Part shown: piece by piece, positions 49,026 to 60,970 of the stretch | How the letters are laid out: every line of letters starts with the position of its first letter | Numbering within the stretch: the stretch's first letter is position 1 | Source of the DNA: Bemisia tabaci | Lineage: Eukaryota > Arthropoda > Insecta > Hemiptera > Aleyrodidae | Reading direction: 5' to 3' | DNA length: 64,000 nt | Assembly (NCBI RefSeq): GCF_918797505.1 | Contig: NC_092797.1 | Span: forward strand, 36,593,372 to 36,657,371 | Program-made: the position numbers and the translations under genes | Notes under the pieces: model-generated | What the model saw: only the letters and a program-made list of their open reading frames with translations | What the model was told of the DNA's origin: nothing | The model's database searches: none

Positions 49026-49537
49026 ATCAACTTCAGAAAACGTGCACTTGTGCGGTTTCTCCTCCAAGCCCCTCAATCGGTGCCGCTAACGTGACATGGT
49101 AACTACGACTAGAAAAGTAGGTAGGACCTAGAGTTTACTATGATCATTAAAAAGGCAATGATTTTTCTCTCTCCATTGTGTATGGATACCAAAGTCTTCG
49201 ATTTAGGTGGGTAACCAACGTTTTTATTAGCCATACATAAGATTTATATTTTTTACCGAGGACGTTATATCTGAACCACAGTTTGGTTCCTATTACCAAA
49301 AAATTTGGTGTTTCACATGAACCGAAGTTTTATTCCTGTAACCGAAATTTTTTCTCAATTCAGAGAGCAATTTTCTATAATTAAGTCGGAAAATCTAATT
49401 AGAAACTCAAAGTTCTCCTTGGATAGACAGAACCTTTTTCCTTCCATATATTTAGTAGATTTTGTCGTATTGCGAAACTATATTCAATCAGGAATCGCAA
49501 AAAGAAACTGGGTCATATTGACGAGATCTCCAACACA

Positions 49538-49672
49538 TAATGTCGCGCTCCTCTGACGTAAGGGCGTATCTCGATTTTTACTTGAACCCTTTTCTTCGTA
49601 TAACGTCATGCTTTCTAAGGCTCATCATATGAAAATTGAGGTACGTCTTTATGTCAGAGGAGCGACGATATG
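49538..49672. mobile_element. MITE family E, copy 3
   Basis: About 135 bases from taatgtcgcgctcctctgac to gtcagaggagcgacgata. The best preserved TIRs of the family. Confidence 0.8.
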
Positions 49673-50124
49673 TGGCTATGGAGTTCATTGGAGCCTTGAT
49701 GGTTTTTTGCGGATGCTCTCCGTTTTTGTACATCCGTTACTCTGATATCCTCCAATTTTTTGTTAGTTTCTAAGTACACCTAACGTAACCAGTCCAACAC
49801 TATTGCACAGGGGTTTTTTTTCAAATTTTTGAACGTAGATATGACTAAATCACTTAAGGTCGTATTCATTTCGTTTAAACTACTCTTATTAACTAATACA
49901 AAATTGGATGGAAAAAACCCTCAAACGTACCAAATTAAGATTTGTTTTGAGTAGAGCAGCATCTCAATCTGATCCGGAAAGTTTCGAATCCAACCCCCAT
50001 CCACCCACAATTAAGTTGGATAACCAAGATATTATACTGTCGGTACCTTCGTTTTATGTGATCGCGGCCACTTGAAGATAAGAACAGGTTTAGCGAGCGG
50101 TAAACGTTGCTCACACTGAAGGAA

Positions 50125-50383
50125 GAGTCTAACGACCTAGCCACCCAATACTGGAGCAAAACCTCTCGGTCTCAATAAATTGCTATTCTCGAAGCCCGCA
50201 CTTATCCGTGATAATGGAGATTTACCCTCATCCATTGATCCAAAGGTGAGAGATTTATTTTTCCTTGCTGGAAAGCACAAATATGCAAACTTTGAGAAAC
50301 TAGAGCCTGACCTTCCTCTGCGTATAAGGAAAAACGAGCTTAACCCAGAGACATTCAAGTCCAATGTTCTGGCGTTTTTGTGA
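50125..50383 (+). CDS. Unrecognised coding-looking fragment
   Basis: A plus-strand frame of about 80 codons opens after a TAG near 50137 and ends at TGA 50381-50383. It contains KPALIRDNGDLPSSIDPKV, FFLAGKHKYANFEKL and LPLRIRKNELNPETF. Its amino-acid composition is more protein-like than most frames here. There is no ATG at the start and no clear acceptor, and I recognise no family. It could be a terminal exon, a decayed gene or retroelement fragment, or chance. Confidence 0.25.
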
Positions 50384-50681
50384 TAACTCGTGCGGAATTT
50401 CACTTACTTTGTGTGCTTCCCGTAAAAATACTTGCTCCTGACAAAAACATGAGGAAAGATGTTATTAATTAAGAATAACGTGTCGGATAAAATTAAGTTA
50501 AGAAGGTCAAATTTTCGAAGTTTTTGAACTTCAAAACTCTCCATCGAACTTAGAATCTGAGTAATTTGCAAGGCACGTGTGTCTTTGAAATTTAAGAATG
50601 GTTGGAGTAAAAAAATTAAAGAATGTAGTAATTTGAAAAACCTCTTTTGATATTTGCTCCTGAAAGCCGTGTTTAAGTTTT

Positions 50682-50801
50682 GTATTTGAATAATGGAAAA
50701 GTCGAGACTGAGGTTCCATGCATCTATGTTGTGCATGATTGGTATTTGAATAATGGAAAAGTCGAGACTGAGGTTCCATGCATCTATGTTGTGCATGATT
50801 G
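50682..50801. repeat. Perfect tandem duplication, 60-bp unit
   Basis: Two identical 60-base units (gtatttgaataatgg... start) adjoin with no mismatch, so the duplication is recent or is a sequencing/assembly artefact. On the minus strand it duplicates 20 codons of a chance frame. Confidence 0.97.
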
Positions 50802-50829
50802 GTCGGTTATCATAAGAAATGGACTACAA

Positions 50830-51500
50830 TTAGGTGTCCAATGAGAAATTTCCATAAAAAAATGTCCATATTTAATTGTTTAGTGTGGAAATCGTATTTA
50901 AAAACAGCGCCCTCCAAGGGAATTTTCAACTATGAATTTTGTGCAAGAAAATAAAGTCCTATGGCTATTCTAAGTCAGAAAGGAGGTGGTTGAAATTGAA
51001 CATGTTGAGAGAGTTTAGGAGGAAGAATGGGTATGGGAACAAAACTATTGACTTCATTTCGAAAAAGTAGGAGTAGAACGAAACGACGCAGCAGAGGAAT
51101 GAGCGAAACTAGTAAAACAAAATGAACATAGTGGACGCCCACATCTTCATATTCATTTTTTATGGGATGGGAATCTTTTCATAGGGTCACATACTGACAG
51201 TGGATCATTTGAACGCTGAAAGTAAATTTACGATGATTAACTGGTGCATTTGACACTTGAAAGTGGAGATTATCGTAACGGACATTTTTTTTTGTACATT
51301 TATATATAGGGAATTAAAAATGGAATATTTCTACCTGTCACCGACTGTATAGTTGTATGCTCGATTAGCCGGTGTCACGATTTTATCGGGCCAAATAATG
51401 GACCAACTCAGAGGTTCTCCTTGGTGATAGCCAACACAGCAAGAGTCTATAATGGACCCATCGAAGGCCAATCACATAGCTACACTCCCTCTCTAAGTCA
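50830..51500. other. No gene recognised
   Basis: Non-coding sequence without supported features. Confidence 0.5.
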
Positions 51501-51508
51501 CTTTTACA

Positions 51509-52328
51509 CAGGGCCGGATTAGGGGGGGGGGGGGGGGGCCGCGGCCCATGGCGGCAAATTTGGCAATTTTTTTAAATGTAGCTACGAAGAAAAATCGGAT
51601 TCAGAAAAAAAAATTAAAAACGAGAAAAGGTGACAAAATCTCTCATTTCCTGAGAGTATAACTCTAATTTTGTCGTCTTTCTGTGATACACTAGATAGCA
51701 CCTTTAATTAGTCGATTTCAGACTGAGAGGGAAACCGAACACGGAATTTGGCCTGGAACGGCGCGGCGCAAAGAGTAATGATGACGAGAACTTGAGATGA
51801 AAAGGAGAAACCCGCGGCGCGGCGGCAGTCGGCATGTGACGCACATTGGCGCCTACAAGACTGCTTGAATACTTCACGCATTGCGTCAAAGACAGTACGG
51901 TCGCTACGGTCAGCAGCGGGCGGCGTAAAACGCATAGCGCCCACAAGACTGTAGGAATACTTCACGCATTGCGCCAAACACAGTGCGGTCAGCACGGCGC
52001 GGCGGCGGAAGTTAAAATTATTAAACCACATTTATGTTTGTTCTATTATAGTATTTTCGTTCATTTCATATGAATGGAAGGCCTTGTCCACACAGAGATA
52101 GGTTTACGGAACTTAACTTTTGCGCCAAGTTCCGTGAACTTTTGCTAGTAATGTTGACAGGGCTTTCGCAAAAAATGTTTTAAACACGAGGAAACGCGTC
52201 TTATGCACCCCTCGCCCTCCGGCACATTCACTTGACGGTTTTTATTGATGTTTCAAAACGAATGAGAAGGGAAGGGGGCGGCATAATACACGCGGCCCAT
52301 GGGCGGCAAGTAAGTAAATCCGGCCCTG
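51509..52328. mobile_element. Non-autonomous hAT element (820 bp, perfect 8-bp TSD)
   Basis: The ends CAGGGCCGGATTAGG and TAAATCCGGCCCTG are flanked by a perfect 8-bp duplication cttttaca (51501-51508 and 52329-52336). CAGGGCCGG-type ends with an 8-bp TSD are typical of hAT transposons. Inside lie an 18-base G-run, ggcccatggcggcaa in both subterminal regions, and two direct copies of a block with gaatacttcacgcattgcg that resembles repeat D. No transposase. Confidence 0.93.
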
Positions 52329-52514
52329 CTTTTACACCCGGAAAGTAGAAGGTAAAATTTGAGAGGTCCTCTCTCGGCGCAAGCTCAATCCTGATCAATC
52401 GAGATAAAATCTATAAAAATACCAGACATTATTACCCTCAAAATTTTAGGAAAGAACAAAACTCAGTAACAATTTCGTACGGAATGTAGCGGTTGTGTCT
52501 CCACGTAGCCCTAA

Positions 52515-52730
52515 ATTACAGGGTCAGCTTGAAAAGTAATGAGACGTTGCAGCCATCGGTTTTTGATCGCACACCGTATTTTCAGGTGTTCTGATTGAAT
52601 GTGGCTTAGCGGGTCATATACTGCCACACTTCTGAGACGCCGCGCAGTAGTTGAGTAGCTGACAGCACCTTGATTTGTTTCAAGTTGTGTAAATGCCAGT
52701 AAACGGGCATATCCTCTCACCATCACGAAT
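52515..52730 (-). mobile_element. Possible single end of a mariner-like element
   Basis: Begins ggtcagcttgaaaagtaatg, which resembles ends commonly seen in mariner/Tc1 elements of insects. A minus-strand frame (ARLLAFTQLETNQGAVSYS) crosses it. I found no matching opposite end. Confidence 0.3.
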
Positions 52731-52967
52731 TAAGATAAATCGAGAGTGGAATCGAGTTACGCCTACAGTAACACGTTTTAAAGTACTCTCATGACTAGTC
52801 TTAGCTCGTAATTTCGATTTTTTGATAACGGTCACTCATTAGCCTCTGACTGGTCGCCATCCAAAGAGCAAACATCGATCGTAAAACTATGCCGCCTAGT
52901 TGAACCGATAATTCTTAAAAGGATGTAAGTTAATTCATCCCGGGTTCTTGGCGTGATCAATTTGAAT

Positions 52968-53126
52968 CAGCGGATCCAGCAAAGTGCCAACATTGTTTTT
53001 GCCGCATTTAAACCTATGGAAATGTATCGATTCTTGTAGGGGCCAGTGCTTCGACAAGAATCGATTATTTAACATAGGTTTGAATGGAGGAAATCCGGTG
53101 TTGTTAAATTGCTGGATCCGCCTCTG
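52968..53126. mobile_element. MITE family F (GGATCCAGC ends), copy 4
   Basis: About 159 bases from cagcggatccagcaaagtgc to aaattgctggatccgcctctg. Close to 21762-21917 through the middle (aggggcc, cgacaa, aatcgattatttaacatagg). Confidence 0.78.
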
Positions 53127-53129
53127 CAT

Positions 53130-56040
53130 TTCGAGCTATTTAAAATATCCTGGCAGATGTTGATGTCAAAGCTAAAAAATAACAAAAATTCCCGCGCATT
53201 AGCCCTAAGAATGATTCGCTACGATGAAAAGCTCTAAAATTGTGAAAGGTGAATAGGAGCTTTGTCTCCAAAAAAAAGTATCCTATTTATTACAGCAATC
53301 AATTTCTGCGTCCTTTCAATCTTTCTGTCTATTATCACTCTGGGAGCGTGTGATACACTAAGTCTCATATCTCGAACCAAGAGGGTTTTTGAGAAAATAA
53401 CTGGCTTAGCTCATAGGCATTAGAATTTGTTTTGTTTCTTTCGTACATATTTTTCATCTAGTCTCAATTACACCTTAGGAATTCGACTAAATATGATTGC
53501 AGGTGGCTTCTCCCTCAATGACTTGGAAATCCACTGTTGTCCTTTAAAAGCCAACAAGTTTTTTGTTTTTTAGCTTGAAGGTTGGTTATAGGCGGGAACA
53601 GGACCACTTCAAAGTTTCCCGTAAAAATATACGTTCAAGAATAGTTCGTTTAATTGAAAATCCGACTCCTCCAGCGTCCACCCTTTAGACCGTCCCGGGT
53701 CAAAAGGTCTATGAAATTTTCATGATTTTGAAAATTTAAATAATAAAAATGACTTTTAAATGGCAATACATAAAACAGGAAATATGGATTCTCCAATGTG
53801 TACAATGAAAGTTAAAATACTCCATATATTTGTTTTTTGAGAACTATACGTTTTCAGAAATAATCGTAACCCAGGTAATAAATCATTCTGTATTCAAAAT
53901 CGCCCCAAAATCTGGCTACGCGGGAAGCTGTGCTTCTGCAGCGGGTATACGGAGTATGAAAAGAAATTATATAATAATTTTCATCCGTAAAATATGAAAA
54001 TTGGATATTTGAAGCCTCTCAGACGTCTCTGAAGGAATGCAAATATTTTTTCTCCAGGTTTATTTTATCCCGGGATCTAATTTTCCACCTCTTTTTTTTG
54101 AGCGAGGAAACTCGTCTATTAAATCACTAAGTAAACAAAGCTACACATTTTGAATTCTAAACAAACTGGATAATTGAACTGTGTAGATGGTGTGCGAAAG
54201 GTTGGTTGCCACTTCTATCACAGAAATGAACGATTTAAACCAGCAGTTCCACCAACGCAAACTTTAATTGGTTGATGTCTGTCTGAACGTATTAGTTGGT
54301 CTAAAAAATTCCGGTAAGTCTCTCTCCGAGGTAAGGAATGAATTATCATTTTCAAAGTTTACTGTCGCGTCGGTCAGTAAACACCTTAACATAAAATATG
54401 TGACTACATAAAATAATTGGCTGAACGTTCCAAAACTAGCCATTACCACGCCTAAACTTTGAAATACATACCTATAGTTCCGGAAAATTCCCATTGGATT
54501 TAAAATAGAATTAATTTACCGTTTATACAGGACTGTATGTTTTCCTCTCTGAACAAATATGCAAATTTCAAGGAATAACTTTTTCCCTAATGAAAACTAT
54601 AAAAAATGCATTTTATTTTCAAGATTTCACGTTTCAAAGTTCTCAATCAGTTTAGTAGACCAATGCGTCATTTTTCAATGAAAATTCATTAAAGCTACGA
54701 GGAAACTGTATACTTAGGCTAGACCTTCCTACATTTACTAGGCCTAGGATCTCATTTTCTGTGAATGGTACTTGACTCAACAAAATATATAACACAATTG
54801 GACTAGATTTAGGAGAAAAAACCTGATTAATCGTATATTGAAAAAAAAAACAACCAAAAATTCAAAAATCGATCCTTTAAAAGCATTCCAAAGTTAAAAT
54901 ATGATACGTCGCGAATCGGAGGAAAACATGGTGAAGTTTTGCCAGCGCTTACAACATCAGTGATAGCGCAAATTGAAAAATTAACTTACAGTTCTTAAGA
55001 TCTAAGGGTGCTCGGAAGAAAAAACAGAAAATCAATATTTTCGACACATAATTTAATTTTTTGTCTTTTTCTTGGCTGAGGTGAAAAATCTCAGTCTCTG
55101 CCTTAAGGGACCTTATGCCTTACTTCATCCCCTTTCTTGATGAGCAATGTATAGAAAAAACCATGATGCTACTTGAAAGACACTTACAGTTACAAAATAA
55201 AATGATATTCTTCCCCATTTGGCAACAGTGTAAAGCTGCAAAGCACCTAATCACATTTGCACTGAGATGGGAGATACATTAGCAGGTCTCCTCGCGCAAA
55301 CACAACGGAAAAACATCTCTGATTCGTGATAATGGCTCACCTAATGGCAACCTCGAGCTTGAAAAGCTCAATAAAAATTACGTGACGTCACTATGAAGCT
55401 CGCGCCACCGAGGAACTTCCGCTAAGATAAGGAGTGTCAAATAATAAAAGCTTAGGGTACATGACAGTTCGTTTTTAAGTTCCGTAGGTAGCATCTCACC
55501 GAGTGAAGGAGAGGTGTGGCTCTTTTGAAATAGAGTCGCTTTTTCCGTGAAAGGTCACCAGTATGACAAACAATGGAATTCTTGGGAGTCCAAAAGGTTA
55601 AAGTAATAATACTTCAGCTCAATCCGACGCGACCCCCAAAATATGCATGATCGATCCCCTCCACCAGAAAAAGTTTCTAGCTAAACTCGTGAATATTTCG
55701 GAAAATCAAAGGTGAAATTCGCAAAACACTCATCTCAATTTGCAACATCGCATATCGATGGTGAAACTCCAAACCACGTATCCCGAACGTGGGAGACTTC
55801 CTGTCATACTTTATTTTTTAGATAGAGAACTACTCAACGTCATTCTAGAAAACTTCATGATTTTTCCTCTCTGTATGGAGTACATTCTAGAAAAAACTTC
55901 AAGGAATTATGTTGATTTGTTCACTTTCAAAAAAATATATTAGAAGCGGTGATGTTTTAACACTGCAAAGGAGATACGTGGTTTGCGAGTTTTATCGTCG
56001 ATATTTCTTATCACATTTAATTTTTTCAAATGACAACAAA
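53130..56040. other. No gene recognised
   Basis: AT-rich non-coding sequence. A minus-strand frame at 54264-54494 starts with a real ATG (MGIFRNYRYVFQSLG) but has no recognisable domain. Confidence 0.45.
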
Positions 56041-56042
56041 TT

Positions 56043-56550
56043 GCTGTTAATTCTTAGAATCACGCCGATTTTTCATCATCCTGAATAAAATATTCAATAC
56101 AAATTTCATACGTCAACGTTCATTTTTTTTTAAAAAAAAAAGGAAAAAGAAAAAACCAAAAAACGGGAAGAATGAAAAAATTTACTATTTAAAAATTTTA
56201 CCAAATTTTACAAGAACCGAGTTACGTGTTTTGTGAGACTTTCACCATTTAAATACCACGCACGAGTCTACAAATTCCTGCCACGCGAGTACACTCGCTG
56301 TTAATTCTTAGAATCACTCTCATTTTTTCTCATCCTGAATAAAATATTCGATACAAATTTCATACGTCAACGTTCATTTTTTTGTAAAAAAAAAGAAAAA
56401 GGAAGGACCAAAAAACGGGAAGAATTAAAAAATTTAACTACTTAAAAATTTTACCAAATTTTACAAAAACCGAGTTACGTGTTTTGTGACTTTCACCATT
56501 TAAATACTACGCATGAGTCTATAAATTCCCGCCACGCGAGTACACACACC
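56043..56550. repeat. Tandem duplication, about 254-bp unit
   Basis: Two direct copies begin gctgttaattcttagaatca at 56043 and 56297. Both run through tcatacgtcaacgttcat, a purine-rich tract, accgagttacgtgttttgtg and gccacgcgagtacac. About 93-95% alike by eye. Confidence 0.88.
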
Positions 56551-57381
56551 GGCTCAATACACAGTTGCCGTGCGTTATTCGCGTTAATGAGTAATGATAA
56601 TAGTACCATGACCACCGACAAGGCCACGACACCAGTCGTATGACATTTACGCTTCATAACTCGCAGGTGTGAAATCCACACATTTAAACTTTTATCGCTC
56701 TAACCTTACATTGTATCTCCGATTTGACGCTAAGACGTCAAATCAGCCTCAATCCGTTCCGCTTAAACTTGACCTTTCTCGTTTTTCGACCCATGATATT
56801 TATAATACAAATTTGAAACTTTTCTGGCGGCACGCAATATGTACGTTCCTTCATTGCGTACCTGACTTTTAAAGCTGCTGGTCGTGAGTTTCAACCCTGA
56901 AAAATAGATTCCATCGCGATGAGTGAGTAGGATTAAGCCAGTGGTCAGAATCATACTTCTTCAAAAACCTACTCTTGTAATTTAAGGCTCCACATTCAGA
57001 GCAAAACACAGCTACAGGATAAAAACTTAGAGGGCCCAAACCTCTTAACTTAAATATTACTTCCAGTAGACATTTGGCGGGTAAATTCAACTTTCTTGTT
57101 CGTTTTCCGTAATTGCGGATACTAATAACTAGTGAGAAAAAATAATTGACTAACAATGCAGAGAAAACCACTTTATACAGACTCGAAGATAAGGAAATTT
57201 AGCAACTCGGAATAGTAATTTTAAAGCAAATGTGCCCCGCTTTAACTCCGTAAATCCATTTATAAGTCGTAACAACAGGAAACAACCCCTGGAAAATAAG
57301 AGCAATCTAGTATTATACAATCTTGTAATTTTATACAATCTTGGCGGTCAATGTGAGATGTTTGATATCATGCAAACATTA

Positions 57382-58338
57382 TCCGTGGTAAAAATTGGCT
57401 GTAGAATCTGTGTTCCAAAATACCATAGACCTACGGCCGGCTGTAAGATTTTCATTAGCTTCTACAGCCGGCTACACAATCTCTTATAGCCTTTTATAGC
57501 CGATGGCGATTAAGCAACTCACAGCCAGGCGATAAAGTGTATTCTAAACGTCACTAATTACGAATGCTAGGACTTAGTGAGTTTTTGGACAACTGCTCTC
57601 TTTTTGGGCCGTAGTATCTTGATTTATTTTGCGAGGAAAGCTCCGTACTTTTGATGGATGCCTGCCATTCCTAATATATTAGAGCGCCTTCAGTTTCGTA
57701 TGATACTGTGCAATACCTCTGGTGTGAAATAGTTGCTTCAAGCGCCGTGGCACGTTGCGGTGCGGCAGGCGGGCAGCCAGCGCAAAACGCGCATTGGCGC
57801 CTACAAACCTAACAGGGATACTTCACGCATTGCGCAATGCGTAAAGTATCCCTGTTAGGTTTGTAGGCGCCAGTGCGTCGCCGCTCCGCTTTATGCTAGG
57901 CTCTAATATTTAATCTGGCGGAGTCAGCGTTATTTAACTCATGATTTTGAAATGTTTGCACATCCTGTATGGGTTATTCTCATTTTAATCGACGAAAAAA
58001 ATTATGTATTAAAGGAAAATATAATGTGTGTTTTGTAAATAATAAGGTGGTTCCGTATCAACCTAATGATTTCCAGAGCACACGACTTTCTACACAATTT
58101 CTTATGGCCTTTTATAATCGATGGCGAAAAAGCAACAGCCAGGCGATAAAGTGTAAAGCCCGGCTATAGGAACTATAGCCCGGCTGCATAATTTTTTATC
58201 GCTTCGTATAGCCGGGCCGTATGATTTTCTCCGCATTCTACAGCCAGCTATATGATTTTCTGTAGCCTTCTTTAGCCGGCTATAAGAATTCCTATGGTAT
58301 TTTGAAACGCAGCTCTTATCGCCAATTTTTACCAGGGA
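57382..58338. mobile_element. TIR element (TGGTAAAAATTGGC ends) containing repeat D
   Basis: The left end tccgtggtaaaaattggc and right end gccaatttttaccaggga are inverted copies, continued inward by a shared inverted stretch around caaaataccatag. The arms are rich in tatagcc/ccggcta motifs. The ends resemble those of 811-2200, suggesting one superfamily. The interior holds a full copy of repeat D bordered by direct repeats of about 68 bases. No transposase. Confidence 0.75.
57559..58079. repeat. 520-bp interspersed repeat D, copy 2
   Basis: Closely matches 3097-3612 throughout. The central palindrome (57797-57870) is almost perfect. Flanked by direct repeats at about 57472-57542 and 58091-58157 (both contain tctacacaat-like start, gatggcga and cagccaggcgataaagtgta). 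Confidence 0.8.
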
Positions 58339-58391
58339 TGTGAAAACTAAGTAACATGGACACGGTCTGACCTCAGCGTCATCATTTTATT

Positions 58392-58460
58392 AAAGTGAGA
58401 TATCACTTAATTAAAGTGATATGATAGTGAGATATCACTTAAATAAAGTGAGATATCCGT
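58392..58460. repeat. Short repeated palindromes
   Basis: gtgagatatcactta occurs twice, with a partial third copy and interspersed aattaaagtga. Simple repeat with hairpin potential. Confidence 0.7.
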
Positions 58461-58469
58461 GTAATTTCA

Positions 58470-60924
58470 TTTTGAAAGCAACGAAAGAATTGAATGAAAT
58501 TTTCACAATAAAAAAATAGTATCGAATAATTTTGCTCAAGTTTTCCAAGAGATGCTCGCCGAGTGCTTCCATAAGGTTTCTCTAATCAAGTTCTACGTTT
58601 GTTCCAGGTTGAATGATTGATGCTACATTTATATCTGGACTGAAAGCTGGAGCGAATAGAACAAACTTGACCGTGCACATACAAGCAGCCTATCTTAGTC
58701 AACTCACCGAGGTTTTTTTTGAATCGTAAGGAAAGAGAACAAATGGGGCCCATCAGATTCCCATTCTGGTAATTTGATAATGCTTGTTTAAAATTAAATG
58801 TTCTCGGTGCTTTGAACAAGACAATCTTGATATTCATTCCTACACCTTTTTTACGACCAAGAGGAAATGAAAATGCACGACCATGAGTTGTGAAAAAGTA
58901 AGGCAAAATGGCCCTTAAGGTAGAAATTTAAACTGTTCGGTACATCAAGAAAATCTTTTTCGAATTAAAAAATATTGCATTTCACGGTTTGAAACTAAAC
59001 ACTTTCTACCTCTCTCAAAATCATGTCTTCAAAATTTTAAGCCATATTTTTGCGTAAAACCCAGTTGTAATGTTAAATGTATTTAAAATTTATAGTTTCT
59101 AAAGTTTGCGACTGCGAAGGCAAAATCTTTCAGTTTCAATCTCAAATTATTGATTTTTGTCCTCTCCGAGTCAATTTTTTTTTAGTTTATTAGCGTCCTC
59201 TGACCAAATGATGCAGAATTAACCCCTCTAAGCTGTGGTAAAGTTACTTCATTCTATTTCCTACCTTTAAGGCCTGGTTTTTGCCTGACTTCATCACACT
59301 TTAAGGTCTCTTACTGATCACGCGCAGTAGAATTTTGCGTCGACGCATCCATTTTTTTTGTATCTTTTTTTCTTTTCCTCGGATCCAGGATAATTATGTC
59401 AGTGGAATCTTGGATTTATGGGCGTGCGGAGGACGAGAAAACGGGGTGTGTTCTTTCACATGCTCCAAGATTATATCTTACATAATGGATCGAGTAAAAG
59501 GAAAAAGGTGATCCCAAAAAAGCAGCGCAAAAATGTCTGCATTCCTGTATGAAAAGTGTTGAGTCATAAAGAGACGATTCCTCTTCAATTGAGAGCTTTT
59601 CGAGCGAGGAAAGACATATACCTTTTTCAAGAATGAAATGAGAAAGCTCGCATTAATTCCAAGCAATGAAACTAATTATTCTCATTGATCTTCATTTTTT
59701 CGGCACACCACAAAAAAAATGGAAACGAAAGGTATGATTAAAAATAAGGATAATTTGAACCTTCGAAATTCTAAAAATGCTCGATTTTTTTCCTCTATCG
59801 TGTGAAAGAATTAATTTTTTTTTCATCCGAGAACTTACGCATGTTTGTAATTTCATTCAACTTTTGAGCTCTGCGATTAGCATGATTGCTGAATGTAACT
59901 CGGTGGCTATGATTAAAATGAGGATAAAAAGCCGGGAAATCTGGTGGGAATAATTACTTGAATGTCACATAACTGATAGTAAAAAATGCAAAAAAAGTTT
60001 TTGCATCAGCGATTTGTCGCCCTGGAAAGTTTTCGCGAGTCGCTGCTGCAAAAAACTTCGGATTTCGCAGCTGTCACAGACGCTAAAGAGAAGAGCGTAG
60101 TAGTCAGGGGGGATATTAAAGGGAGAAATGAACGGGGTGATATGGATCAACGCGTTAAAACTTTAAAAAAGGAACTGGATAAGGAACGAATGTTATGAGC
60201 TAACATAAAAATTAAAATCCGAAAGCAAACGTTGTTCGTTACTCTGAAACAAACATTCCTCATTTTGTAGATCGAAAATCCGTTGGTATTAAAAGAGTAA
60301 AATTATCGTAAAATTTAGGACTTGCTAATAAATTCTTGGTCATCAATTTTCCCCCGGGAAAAAGTCAATGAGAAGTCCACCTTGGCTGCTAAGCGGCTCA
60401 TGTCCTACTGTTACACTCCATTGGCAAAACTTTTCAGTCCGGGGACTTAGTGCCCCCCCCCCCCTTTGTCCCGTCCGCGAACTGGCCGATGTTTCTCCTT
60501 AGTCCATGAACTGGGCAGCCCGTCAGTGGACTCGCCGCGCTGGTCAAAAGTCTGAAAATTACACCTACGGCCGGTCGTTAATTTTGAATGCAATCCACAC
60601 TGACCGACGACTGCCCCCCCCCCCCCCCCCCGGATCGACTCCTGAAGCATATTCCGCGAGATTTTTAACGTAACTAACAAGGATCAAAATATCAACTTAA
60701 TCGCTTAAGTAATTAAATGTGCAGGATTTAAAATGTATTTCTTTAAATCTCTCTCAGGAGTTTCTAAAGTTAGTTGATTTTCTGATTTTCAACTTTTGAA
60801 ATAATTTCTCAATAAATGATGGATATACCGTCGCCGAGAATTATTCTCTTATTGTTAGTTTCATGTATCTCCCTCCCGATAGTAAAAATTTCTGTTACTC
60901 AGATTAGTTCGATCGGATACCATG

Positions 60925-60925
<1 letters not shown>
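58470..60925. other. No gene recognised
   Basis: Non-coding. C-runs at about 60452 and 60615 lie in a short GC-richer patch; small frames lack support. Confidence 0.45.

Positions 60926-60929
<4 letters not shown>

Positions 60930-60967
<38 letters not shown>
60930..60967. repeat. A38 homopolymer
   Basis: Uninterrupted A run; no SINE promoter boxes seen upstream. Confidence 0.9.

Positions 60968-60969
<2 letters not shown>

Positions 60970-60970
<1 letters not shown>

Noticed and set aside
54264..54494. ATG-started minus-strand frame MGIFRNYRYVFQ
   Set aside because: No domain, low-complexity support or neighbouring exon; too short to separate from chance.
3500..57960. A CRISPR array or bacterial-type operon anywhere in the window
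   Set aside because: The repeats are dispersed inverted-repeat elements, not evenly spaced direct repeats, and there are no operon-like coding runs; the DNA is eukaryotic.
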